Origin: Osmia lignaria lignaria
Lineage: Eukaryota > Arthropoda > Insecta > Hymenoptera > Megachilidae
Length of the DNA: 64,000 nt
Direction of reading: 5' to 3'
NCBI RefSeq assembly: GCF_051020975.1
Contig: NW_027478159.1
Span: 14,152,501 to 14,216,500, forward strand
Below the pieces are notes generated by a model. It was not told where the DNA came from and did no database searches. It saw nothing but the letters and a program-made list of their open reading frames with translations. Shown here piece after piece: positions 50,861-63,740 of this stretch. Each line of letters opens with the position of its first letter. Positions within the stretch are counted from its first letter, which is position 1. The position numbers and the translations under genes are program-made.

Positions 50861-51826
50861 ATCTGCAAATATCTCGGAAACGAAGCGAGCTATGGCAAAA
50901 TGTTAAGAGACGTTTTTTGTAGAGAATTATGTTTCCTACAATTTATGTTCTATGATATTTTTTGATCAGATGCGTAGTTCTCGAGACATATCAAGATATT
51001 TAAAAGTTCCGAAGCCGCACCAACATAATAGAGATACAGAAACACCGTGGCCCCTTTCTTTGAGATGACTCTGCACTAGTGCGAGCCGCAAATGCCACTT
51101 CCAGCTTAGCTGTGCAGAAGAAGGACAACAAGAAGAAGAAATATCTCGAAATATGTCCGTCAGGCCCCTTCCCTTGAGATAAATCTGCAAATATCTCGGA
51201 AACCAAGCGAGCTATGGCAAAATGTTAAGAGACCTTTTTTGTAGAGAATTAAGTTTCCTACTTTTTATGTTCTATGATATTTTTTGATCAGATGCGTAGT
51301 TCTCGAGATATATCAAGATATTTAAAAGTTCCGAAGCCGCACCAACATAATAGAGATACAGAAACACCGTGGCCCCTTTCTTTGAGATAACTCTGCACTA
51401 GTGCGAGCCGCAATTGCCACTTCCAGCTTAGCTGTGCAGAGGAAGAACAACAAGAAGAAGAAATATCTCGAAATATGTCCGTCAGGCCCCTTCCCTTGAG
51501 ATAAATCTGCAAATATCTCGGAAACGAAGCGAGCTACGGCAAAATGTTAAGAGACGTTTTTTGTAGAAAATTAGGTTTCCTACTTTTTATGTTCTATGAT
51601 GTCTTTTGATCAGAAGCGTAGTTTTCGAGATATATCGAGATATTTAAAAGTTCCGAAGCCGCACCAACATAATAGAGATACAGAAACAACGTGGCCCCTT
51701 TCTTTGAGATAACTCTGCACTAGTGCGAGCCACAAATGCCACTTCCAGCTTAGCTGTGCAGAAGAAGAACAACAAGAAGAAGAAATATCTCGAAATATGG
51801 CCGTCAGGCCCCTTCCCTTGAGATAA
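50539..51826. repeat. 4-monomer cassette, copy 1
   Basis: Four successive monomers: (1) AAGAGAGATAC with GAGCCACAAATG and ATGGCCGTC; (2) AAGGACAAC, with AACCAAGCGAG at the following boundary; (3) GCCGCAATTGCC, then CTACGGCAAAATG and GAAAATTAGG; (4) GATGTCTTTTG with AACAACGTGG. In this copy monomer 2 is class B (GATGCG, GAGACATATC), unlike the other three. Confidence 0.8.
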
Positions 51827-52148
51827 ATCTGCAAATATCTCGGAAACGAAGCGAGCTATGGCAAAATGTTAAGAGACGTTTTTTGTAGAGAATTACGTTT
51901 CCTACAATTTATGTTCTATGATATTTTTTGATCAGAAGCGTAGTTTTCGAGATATATCGTGATATTTAAAAGTTCCGAAGCCGCACCAACATAATAGAGA
52001 TACAGAAACACCGTGGCCCCTTTCTTTGAGATAACTCTGCACTAGTGCGAGCCGCAAATGCCACTTCCAGCTTAGCTGTGCAGAAGAAGGACAACAAGAA
52101 GAAGAAATATCTCGAAATATGTCCGTCAGGCCCGTTCCTTTGAGCTGA

Positions 52149-53436
52149 ATCTGCAAATATCTCGGAAACCAAGCGAGCTATGGCAAAATGTTAAGAGACG
52201 TTTTGTGTAGAGAATTATGTTTCCTACAATTTATGTTCTATGATATTTTTTGATCAGAAGCGTAGTTTTCGAGATATATCGAGATATTTAAAAGTTCCGA
52301 AGCCGCACCAACATAAGAGAGATACAGAAACACCGTGGCCCCTTTCTTTGAGATAACTCTGCACTAGTGCGAGCCACAAATGCCACTTCCAGCTTAGCTG
52401 TGCAGAAGAAGAACAACAAGAAGAAGAAATACCTCGAAATATGGCCGTCAGGCCCCTTCCCTTGAGATAAATCTGCAAATATCTCGGAAACGAAGCGAGC
52501 TATGGCAAAATGTTAAGAGACGTTTTTTGTAGAGAATTATGTTTCCTACAATTTATGTTCTATGATATTTTTTGATCAGAAGCGTAATTTTCGAGATATA
52601 TCGTGATATTTAAAAGTTCCGAAGCCGCACCAACATAATAGAGATACAGAAACACCGTGGCCCCTTTCTTTGAGATAACTCTGCACTAGTGCGAGCCGCA
52701 AATGCCACTTCCAGCTTAGCTGTGCAGAAGAAGGACAACAAGAAGAAGAAATATCTCGAAATATGTCCGTCAGGCCCCTTCCCTTGAGATAAATCTGCAA
52801 ATATCTCGGAAACCAAGCGAGCTATGGCAAAATGTTAAGAGACCTTTTTTGTAGAGAATTAAGTTTCCTACTTTTTATGTTCTATGATATTTTTTGATCA
52901 GATGCGTAGTTCTCGAGATATATCAAGATATTTAAAAGTTCCGAAGCCGCACCAACATAATAGAGATACAGAAACACCGTGGCCCCTTTCTTTGAGATAA
53001 CTCTGCACTAGTGCGAGCCGCAATTGCCACTTCCAGCTTAGCTGTGCAGAGGAAGAACAACAAGAAGAAGAAATATCTCGAAATATGTCCGTCAGGCCCC
53101 TTCCCTTGAGATAAATCTGCAAATATCTCGGAAACGAAGCGAGCTACGGCAAAATGTTAAGAGACGTTTTTTGTAGAAAATTAGGTTTCCTACTTTTTAT
53201 GTTCTATGATGTCTTTTGATCAGAAGCGTAGTTTTCGAGATATATCGAGTTATTTAAAAGTTCCGAAGCCGCACCAACATAATAGAGATACAGAAACAAC
53301 GTGGCCCCTTTCTTTGAGATAACTCTGCACTAGTGCGAGCCGCAAATGCCACTTCCAGCTTAGCTGTGCAGAAGAAGGACAACAAGAAGAAGAAATATCT
53401 CGAAATATGTCCGTCAAGCCCCTTCACTTGAGATAA
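52149..53436. repeat. 4-monomer cassette, copy 2
   Basis: It lies 1,610 bp (5 monomers) after copy 1. Monomer 1 has ACCTCG, monomer 2 has CGTGATATTT, and monomer 4 has GCCGCAAATG with AAGGACAAC. Confidence 0.8.
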
Positions 53437-55368
53437 ATCTGCAAATATCTCGGAAACGAAGCGAGCTATGGCAAAATGTTAAGAGACCTTTTTTGTAGAG
53501 AATTAAGTTTCCTACTTTTTATGTTTTATGATATTTTTTGATCAGATGCGTAGTTCTCGAGATATATCAAGATATTTAAAAGTTCCGAAGCCGCACCAAC
53601 ATAATAGAGATACAGAAACACCGTGGCCCCTCTCTTTGAGATAACTCTGCACTATTGCGAGCTGGAAATGCCACTTCCAGTTTAGCTGTGCAGAAGAAGA
53701 ACAACAAGAAGAAGAAATATCTCGAAATATGTCCGTTAGGCCCCTTCCCTTGAGATAAATCTGCAAATATCTCGGAAACGAAGCGAGCTATGGCAAAATG
53801 TTAAGAGACCTTTTTTGTAGAGAATTAAGTTTCCTACTTTTTATGTTCTATGATATTTTTTGATCAGATGCGTAGTTCTCGAGATATATCAAGATATTTA
53901 AAAGTTCCGAAGCCGCACCAACATAATAGAGATACAGAAACACCGTGGCCCCTTTCTTTGAGATAACTCTGCACTAGTGCGAGCCGCAAATGCCACTTCC
54001 AGCTCAGCTACGCAGAAGAAGAACAACAAGAAGAAGAAATATCTCGAAATATGTCCGTCAGGCCCCTTCCCTTGAGATAAATCTGCAAATATCTCGGAAA
54101 CGAAGCGAGCTATGGCAAAATGTTAAGAGACCTTTTTTGTAGAGAATTAAGTTTCCTACTTTTTATGTTCTATGATATTTTTTGATCAGATGCGTAGTTC
54201 TCGAGATATATCAAGATATTTAAAAGTTCCGAAGCCGCACCAACATAATAGAGATACAGAAACACCGTGGCCCCTTTCTTTGAGATAACTCTGCACTAGT
54301 GCGAGCCGCAAATGCCACTTCCAGCTTAGCTGTGCAGAAGAAGGACAACAAGAAGAAGAAATATCTCGAAATATGTCCGTCAGGCCCCTTCACTTGAGAT
54401 AAATCTGCAAATATCTCGGAAACGAAGCGAGCTATGGCAAAATGTTAAGAGACCTTTTTTGTAGAGAATTAAGTTTTCTACTTTTTATGTTCTATGATAT
54501 TTTTTGATCAGATGCGTAGTTCTCGAGATATATCAAGATATTTAAAAGTTCCGAAGCCGCACCAACATAATAGAGATACAGAAACACCGTGGCCCCTTTC
54601 TTTGAGATAACTCTGCACTAGTAAGAGCCGCAAATGCCACTTCCAGCTCAGCTATGCAGAAGAAGAACAACAAGAAGAAGAAATATCTCGAAATATGTCC
54701 GTCAGGCCCCTTCCCTTGAGATAAATCTGCAAATATCTCGGAAACGAAGCGAGCTATGGCAAAATGTTAAGAGACCTTTTTTGTAGAGAATTAAGTTTCC
54801 TACTTTTTATGTTCTATGATATTTTTTGATCAGATGCGTAGTTCTCGAGATATATCAAGATATTTAAAAGTTCCGAAGCCGCACCAACATAATAGAGATA
54901 CAGAAACACCGTGTCCCCTTTCTTTGAGATAACTCTGCACTATTGCGAGCTGGAAATGCCACTTCCAGTTTAGCTGTGCAGAAGAAGAACAACAAGAAGA
55001 AGAAATATCTCGAAATATGTCCGTTAGGCCCCTTCCCTTGAGATAAATCTGCAAATATCTCGGAAACGAAGCGATCTATGGCAAAATGTTAAGAGACCTT
55101 TTTTGTAGAGAATTAAGTTTCCTACTTTTTATGTTCTATGATATTTTTTGATCAGATGCGTAGTTCTCGAGACATATCAAGATATTTAAAAGTTCCGAAG
55201 CCGCACCAACATAATAGAGATACAGAAACACCGTGGCCCCTTTCTTTGAGATAACTCTGCACTATTGCGAGCTGCAAATGCCACTTCCAGCTTACCTGTG
55301 CAGAGGAAGAACAACAAGAAGAAGAAATATCTCGAAATATGTCCGTCAGGCCCGTTCCTTTGAGCTGA

Positions 55369-56656
55369 ATCTGCAAATATCTCGGAAACGAAGCGAGCTA
55401 TGGCAAAATGTTAAGAGACGTTTTGTGTAGAGAATTATGTATCCTACAATTTATGTTCTATGATATTTTTTGATCAGAAGCGTAGTTTTCGAGATATATC
55501 GAGATATTTAAAAGTTCCGAAGCCGCACCAACATAAGAGAGATACAGAAACACCGTGGCCCCTTTCTTTGAGATAACTCTGCACTAGTGCGAGCCACAAA
55601 TGCCACTTCCAGCTTAGCTGTGCAGAAGAAGAACAACAAGAAGAAGAAATACCTCGAAATATGGCCGTCAGGCCCCTTCCCTTGAGATAAATCTGCAAAT
55701 ATCTCGGAAACGAAGCGAGCTATGGCAAAATGTTAAGAGACGTTTTTTGTAGAGAATTATGTTTCCTACAATTTATGTTCTATGATATTTTTTGATCAGA
55801 AGCGTAGTTTTCGAGATATATCGTGATATTTAAAAGTTCCGAAGCCGCACCAACATAATAGAGATACAGAAACACCGTGGCCCCTTTCTTTGAGATGACT
55901 CTGCACTAGTGCGAGCCGCAAATGCCACTTCCAGCTTAGCTGTGCAGAAGAAGGACAACAAGAAGAAGAAATATCTCGAAATATGTCCGTCAGGCCCCTT
56001 CCCTTGAGATAAATCTGCAAATATCTCGGAAACCAAGCGAGCTATGGCAAAATGTTAAGAGACCTTTTTTGTAGAGAATTAAGTTTCCTACTTTTTATGT
56101 TCTATGATATTTTTTGATCAGATGCGTAGTTCTCGAGATATATCAAGATATTTAAAAGTTCCGAAGCCGCACCAACATAATAGAGATACAGAAACACCGT
56201 GGCCCCTTTCTTTGAGATAACTCTGCACTAGTGCGAGCCGCAATTGCCACTTCCAGCTTAGCTGTGCAGAGGAAGAACAACAAGAAGAAGAAATATCTCG
56301 AAATATGTCCGTCAGGCCCCTTCCCTTGAGATAAATCTGCAAATATCTCGGAAACGAAGCGAGCTACGGCAAAATGTTAAGAGACGTTTTTTGTAGAAAA
56401 TTAGGTTTCCTACTTTTTATGTTCTATGATGTCTTTTGATCAGAAGCGTAGTTTTCGAGATATATCGAGATATTTAAAAGTTCCGAAGCCGCACCAACAT
56501 AATAGAGATACAGAAACAACGTGGCCCCTTTCTTTGAGATAACTCTGCACTAGTGCGAGCCACAAATGCCACTTCCAGCTTAGCTGTGCAGAAGAGGAAC
56601 AACAAGAAGAAGAAATATCTCGAAATATGGCCGTCAGGCCCCTTCCCTTGAGATAA
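55369..56656. repeat. 4-monomer cassette, copy 3
   Basis: It lies 3,220 bp (10 monomers) after copy 2. Monomer 1 has ACCTCG, and monomer 4 has GCCACAAATG with ATGGCCGTC. Confidence 0.8.
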
Positions 56657-58266
56657 ATCTGCAAATATCTCGGAAACGAAGCGAGCTATGGCAAAATGTT
56701 AAGAGACGTTTTTTGTAGAGAATTACGTTTCCTACAATTTATGTTCTATGATATTTTTTGATCAGAAGCGTAGTTTTCGAGATATATCGTGATATTTAAA
56801 AGTTCCGAAGCCGCACCAACATAATAGAGATACAGAAACACCGTGGCCCCTTTCTTTGAGATAACTCTGCACTAGTGCGAGCCGCAAATGCCACTTCCAG
56901 CTTAGCTGTGCAGAAGAAGGACAACAAGAAGAAGAAATATCTCGAAATATGTCCGTCAGACCCCTTCACTTGAGATAAATCTGCAAATATCTCGGAAACG
57001 AAGCGAGCTATGGCAAAATGTTAAGAGACCTTTTTTGTAGAGAATTAAGTTTCCTACTTTTTATGTTCTATGATATTTTTTGATCAGATGCGTAGTTCTC
57101 GAGATATATCAAGATATTTAAAAGTTCCGAAGCCGCACCAACATAATAGAGATACAGAAACACCGTGGCCCCTTTCTTTGAGATAACTCTGCACTAGTGC
57201 GAGCCGCAAATGCCACTTCCAGCTTAGCTGTGCAGAAGAAGAACAACAAGAAGAAGAAATATCTCGAAATATGTCCGTCAGGCCCCTTCCCTTGAGATAA
57301 ATCTACAAATATCTCGGAAACGAAGCGAGCTATGGCAAAATGTTAAGAGACCTTTTTTGTAGAGAATTAAGTTTCCTACTTTTTATGTTCTATGATATTT
57401 TTTGATCAGATGCGTAGTTCTCGAGATATATCAAGATATTTAAAAGTTCCGAAGCCGCACCAACATAATAGAGACACAGAAACACCGTGGCCCCTCTCTT
57501 TGAGATAACTCTGCACTATTGCGAGCTGCAAATGCCACTTCCAGCTTAGCTGTGCAGAGGAAGAACAACAAGAAGAAGAAATATCTCGAAATATGTCCGT
57601 CAGGCCCGTTCCTTTGAGATGAATCTGCAAATATCTCAGAAACGAAGCGAGCTATGGCAAAATGTTAAGAGACGTTTTTTGTAGAGAATTAAGTTTCCTA
57701 CTTTTTATGTTCTATGATATTTTTTGATCAGATGCGTAGTTCTCGAGATATATCAAGATACTTAAAAGTTCCGAAGCCGCACCAACATAATAGAGGTACA
57801 GAAACACCGTGGCCCCTTTCTTTGAGATAACTCTGCACTATTGCGAGCTGCAAATGCCACTTCCAGCTTAGCTGTGCAGAAGAAGAACAACAAGAAGAAG
57901 AAATATCTCGAAATATGTCCGTCAGGCCCCTTCCCTTGAGATAAATCTGCAAATATCTCGGAAACGAAGCGAGCTATGGCAAAATGTTAAGAGACCTTTT
58001 TTGTAGAGAATTATGTTTCCTACTTTTTATGTTCTATGATATTTTTTGATCAGACGCGTCGTTCTCGAGATATATCAAGATATTTAAAAGTTCCGAAGCC
58101 GCACCAACATAATAGAGATACAGAAACACCGTGGCCCCTTTCTTTGAGATAACTCTGCACTATTGCGAGCTGCAAACGCCACTCCCAGCTTAGCTGTGCA
58201 GAAGAAGAACAACAAGAAGAAGAAATATCTCGAAATATGTCCGTCAGGCCCCTTCACTTGAGATAA

Positions 58267-59876
58267 ATCTGCAAATATCTCGGAAACGAAGCGAGCTATG
58301 GCAAAATGTTAAGAGACCTTTTTTGTAGAGAATTAAGTTTCCTACTTTTTATGTTCTATGATATTTTTTGATCAGATGCGTAGTTCTCGAGATATATCAA
58401 GATATTTAAAAGTTCCGAAGCCGCACCAACATAATAGAGACACAGAAACACCGTGGCCCCTCTCTTTGAGATAACTCTGCACTATTGCGAGCTGCAAATG
58501 CCACTTCCAGCTTAGCTGTGCAGAGGAAGAACAACAAGAAGAAGAAATATCTCGAAATATGTCCGTCAGGCCCGTTCCTTTGAGCTGAATCTGCAAATAT
58601 CTCGGAAACGAAGCGAGCTATGGCAAAATGTTAAGCGACGTTTTTTGTAGAGAATTATGTTTCCTACAATTTATGTTCTATGATATTTTTTGATCAGAAG
58701 CGTAGTTTTCGAGATATATCGAGATATTTAAAAGTTCCGAAGCCGCACCAACATAATAGAGATACAGAAACACCGTGGCCCCTTTCTTTGAGATAACTCT
58801 GCACTAGTGCGAGCCGCAAATGCCACTTCCAGCTTAGCTGTGCAGAAGAAGGACAACAAGAAGAAGAAATATCTCGAAATATGTCCGCCAGGCCCCTTCC
58901 CTTGAGATAAATCTGCAAATATCTCGGAAACGAAGCGAGCTATGGCAAAATGTTAAGAGACCTTTTTTGTAGAGAATTAAGTTTCCTACTTTTTATGTTC
59001 TATGATATTTTTTGATCAGATGCGTAGTTCTCGAGACATATCAAGATATTTAAAAGTTCCGAAGCCGCACCAACATAATAGAGATACAGAAACACCGTGG
59101 CCCCTTTCTTTGATATAACTCTGCACTATTGCGAGCTGCAAATGCCACTTCCAGCTTACCTGTGCAGAGGAAGAACAACAAGAAGAAGAAATATCTCGAA
59201 ATATGTCCGTCAGGCCCGTTCCTTTGAGCTGAATCTGCAAATATCTCGGACACGAAGCGAGCTATGGCAAAATGTTAAGAGACGTTTTTTGTAGAGAATT
59301 ATGTTTCCTACGATTTATGTTCTATGATGTTTTTTGATCAGAAGCGTAGTTTTCGAGATATATCGAGATATTCAAAAGTTCCGGAGCCGCACCAACATAA
59401 TAGAGATACAGAAACACCGTGGCCCCTTTCTTTGAGATAACTCTGCACTAGTGCGAGCCGCAAATGCCACTTCCAGCTTAGCTGTGCAGAGGAAGAACAA
59501 CAAGAAGAAGAAATATCTCGAAATATGTCCGTCAGGCCCGTTCCTTTGAGCTGAATCTGCAAATATCTCGGAAACGAAGCGAGCTATGGCAAAATGTTAA
59601 GAGACGTTTTGTGTAGAGAATTATGTTTCCTACAATTTATGTTCTATGATATTTTTTGATCAGAAGCGTAGTTTTCGAGATATATCGAGATATTTAAAAG
59701 TTCCGAAGCCGCACCAACATAAGAGAGATACAGAAACACCGTGGCCCCTTTCTTTGAGATAACTCTGCACTAGTGCGAGCCACAAATGCCACTTCCAGCT
59801 TAGCTGTGCAGAAGAAGAACAACAAGAAGAAGAAATATCTCGAAATATGGCCGTCAGGCCCCTTCCCTTGAGATAA
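58267..59876. repeat. right copy of the 28-monomer-spaced duplication
   Basis: Counterpart of 49,251-50,860. The monomer before it (57,945) matches 48,607 at 29 monomers instead, because the left side has one additional monomer (48,929-49,250, with TATTCAAAAGTTCCGGAG). Confidence 0.8.
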
Positions 59877-60842
59877 ATCTGCAAATATCTCGGAAACGAA
59901 GCGAGCTATGGCAAAATGTTAAGAGACGTTTTTTGTAGAGAATTATGTTTCCTACAATTTATGTTCTATGATATTTTTTGATCAGAAGCGTAGTTTTCGA
60001 GATATATCGTGATATTTAAAAGTTCCGAAGCCGCACCAACATAATAGAGATACAGAAACACCGTGGCCCCTTTCTTTGAGATAACTCTGCACTAGTGCGA
60101 GCCGCAAATGCCACTTCCAGCTTAGCTGTGCAGAAGAAGGACAACAAGAAGAAGAAATATCTCGAAATATGTCCGTCAGGCCCCTTCCCTTGAGATAAAT
60201 CTGCAAATATCTCGGAAACCAAGCGAGCTATGGCAAAATGTTAAGAGACCTTTTTTGTAGAGAATTAAGTTTCCTACTTTTTATGTTCTATGATATTTTT
60301 TGATCAGATGCGTAGTTCTCGAGATATATCAAGATATTTAAAAGTTCCGAAGCCGCACCAACATAATAGAGATACAGAAACACCGTGGCCCCTTTCTTTG
60401 AGATAACTCTGCACTAGTGCGAGCCGCAATTGCCACTTCCAGCTTAGCTGTGCAGAGGAAGAACAACAAGAAGAAGAAATATCTCGAAATATGTCCGTCA
60501 GGCCCGTTCCCTTGAGATAAATCTGCAAATATCTCGGAAACGAAGCGAGCTACGGCAAAATGTTAAGAGACGTTTTTTGTAGAAAATTAGGTTTCCTACT
60601 TTTTATGTTCTATGATGTTTTTTGATCAGAAGCGTAGTTTTCGAGATATATCGAGATATTTAAAAGTTCCGAAGCCGCACCAACATAATAGAGATACAGA
60701 AACAACGTGGCCCCTTTCTTTGAGATAACTCTGCACTAGTGCGAGCCGCAAATGCCACTTCCAGCTTAGCTGTGCAGAAGAAGGACAACAAGAAGAAGAA
60801 ATATCTCGAAATATGTCCGTCAAGCCCCTTCACTTGAGATAA
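59555..60842. repeat. 4-monomer cassette, copy 4
   Basis: It lies 4,186 bp (13 monomers) after copy 3. Monomer 1 has ATCTCG, and monomer 4 has GCCGCAAATG with AAGGACAAC and GATGTTTTTTG. Its first monomer is also the last monomer of the 28-monomer duplication. Confidence 0.8.
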
Positions 60843-63418
60843 ATCTGCAAATATCTCGGAAACGAAGCGAGCTATGGCAAAATGTTAAGAGACCTTTTTT
60901 GTAGAGAATTAAGTTTCCTACTTTTTATGTTTTATGATATTTTTTGATCAGATGCGTAGTTCTCGAGATATATCAAGATATTTAAAAGTTCCGAAGCCGC
61001 ACCAACATAATAGAGATACAGAAACACCGTGGCCCCTCTCTTTGAGATAACTCTGCACTATTGCGAGCTGGAAATGCCACTTCCAGTTTAGCTGTGCAGA
61101 AGAAGAACAACAAGAAGAAGAAATATCTCGAAATATGTCCGTTAGGCCCCTTCCCTTGAGATAAATCTGCAAATATCTCGGAAACGAAGCGAGCTATGGC
61201 AAAATGTTAAGAGACCTTTTTTGTAGAGAATTAAGTTTCCTACTTTTTATGTTCTATGATATTTTTTGATCAGATGCGTAGTTCTCGAGATATATCAAGA
61301 TATTTAAAAGTTCCGAAGCCGCACCAACATAATAGAGATACAGAAACACCGTGGCCCCTTTCTTTGAGATAACTCTGCACTAGTGCGAGCCGCAAATGCC
61401 ACTTCCAGCTCAGCTATGCAGAAGAAGAACAACAAGAAGAAGAAATATCTCGAAATATGTCCGTCAGGCCCCTTCCCTTGAGATAAATCTGCAAATATCT
61501 CGGAAACGAAGCGAGCTATGGCAAAATGTTAAGAGACCTTTTTTGTAGAGAATTAAGTTTCCTACTTTTTATGTTCTATGATATTTTTTGATCAGATGCG
61601 TAGTTCTCGAGATATATCAAGATATTTAAAAGTTCCGAAGCCGCACCAACATAATAGAGATACAGAAACACCGTGGCCCCTTTCTTTGAGATAACTCTGC
61701 ACTATTGCGAGCTGGAAATGCCACTTCCAGTTTAGCTGTGCAGAAGAAGAACAACAAGAAGAAGAAATATCTCGAAATATGTCCGTTAGGCCCCTTCCCT
61801 TGAGATAAATCTGCAAATATCTCGGAAACGAAGCGAGCTATGGCAAAATGTTAAGAGACCTTTTTTGTAGAGAATTAAGTTTCCTACTTTTTATGTTCTA
61901 TGATATTTTTTGATCAGATGCGTAGTTCTCGAGACATATCAAGATATTTAAAAGTTCCGAAGCCGCACCAACATAATAGAGATACAGAAACACCGTGGCC
62001 CCTTTCTTTGAGATAACTCTGCACTATTGCGAGCTGCAAATGCCACTTCCAGCTTACCTGTGCAGAGGAAGAACAACAAGAAGAAGAAATATCTCGAAAT
62101 ATGGCCGTCAGGCCCCTTCCCTTGAGATAAATCTGCAAATATCTCGGAAACGAAGCGAGCTATGGCAAAATGTTAAGAGACGTTTTTTGTAGAGAATTAC
62201 GTTTCCTACAATTTATGTTCTATGATATTTTTTGATCAGAAGCGTAGTTTTCGAGATATATCGTGATATTTAAAAGTTCCGAAGCCGCACCAACATAATA
62301 GAGATACAGAAACACCGTGGCCCCTTTCTTTGAGATAACTCTGCACTAGTGCGAGCCGCAAATGCCACTTCCAGCTTAGCTGTGCAGAAGAAGGACAACA
62401 AGAAGAAGAAATATCTCGAAATATGTCCGTCAGGCCCCTTCCCTTGAGATAAATCTGCAAATATCTCGGAAACCAAGCGAGCTATGGCAAAATGTTAAGA
62501 GACCTTTTTTGTAGAGAATTAAGTTTCCTACTTTTTATGTTCTATGATATTTTTTGATCAGATGCGTAGTTCTCGAGATATATCAAGATATTTAAAAGTT
62601 CCGAAGCCGCACCAACATAATAGAGATACAGAAACACCGTGGCCCCTTTCTTTGAGATAACTCTGCACTATTGCGAGCTGCAAATGCCACTTCCAGCTTA
62701 CCTGTGCAGAGGAAGAACAACAAGAAGAAGAAATATCTCGAAATATGTCCGTCAGGCCCGTTCCTTTGAGCTGAATCTGCAAATATCTCGGAAACCATGC
62801 GAGCTATGGCAAAATGTTAAGAGACGTTTTGTGTAGAGAATTATGTTTCCTACAATTTATGTTCTATGATATTTTTTGATCAGAAGCGTAGTTTTCGAGA
62901 TATATGGAGATATTTAAAAGTTCCGAAGCCGCACCAACATAAGAGAGATACAGAAACACCGTGGCCCCTTTCTTTGAGATAACTCTGCACTAGTGCGAGC
63001 CACAAATGCCACTTCCAGCTTAGCTGTGCAGAAGAAGAACAACAAGAAGAAGAAATACCTCGAAATATGGCCGTCAGGCCCCTTCCCTTGAGATAAATCT
63101 GCAAATATCTCGGAAACGAAGCGAGCTATGGCAAAATGTTAAGAGACCTTTTTTGTAGAGAATTAAGTTTCCTACTTTTTATGTTCTATGATATTTTTTG
63201 ATCAGATGCGTAGTTCTCGAGATATATCAAGATATTTAAAAGTTCCGAAGCCGCACCAACATAATAGAGATACAGAAACACCGTGGCCCCTCTCTTTGAG
63301 ATAACTCTGCACTATTGCGAGCTGGAAATGCCACTTCCAGTTTAGCTGTGCAGAAGAAGAACAACAAGAAGAAGAAATATCTAGAAATATGTCCGTCAGG
63401 CCCCTTTCCTTGAGATAA

Positions 63419-63740
63419 ATCTGCAAATATCTCGGAAACGAAGCGAGCTATGGCAAAATGTTAAGAGACTTTATTTGTAGAGAATTAAGTTTCCTACTTT
63501 TTATGTTCTATGATATTTTTTTATCAGAAGCGTAGTTCCCGAGATATATCAAGATATTTAAAAGTTCCGAAGCCGCACCAACATAATAGAGATACAGAAA
63601 CACCGTGGCCCCTTTCTTTGAGATAACTCTGCGCTATTGCGAGCTGGAAACGCCACTTCCAGTTTAGCTGTGCAGAAGAAGAACAACAAGAAGAAGAAAT
63701 ATCTCGAAATATGTCCGTCAGGCCCCTTCCCTTGAGATAT
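63419..63740. repeat. mosaic monomer with variants from distant blocks
   Basis: GACTTTATTTGTAG, TTTTTTATCAG and TAGTTCCCGAG match the copy around 31,920-31,995. GCGCTATTGCGAGCTGG with AAACGCC matches 22,104-22,125 and 26,934-26,955. The TGATCA palindrome is lost here, as at 31,976. Confidence 0.7.
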
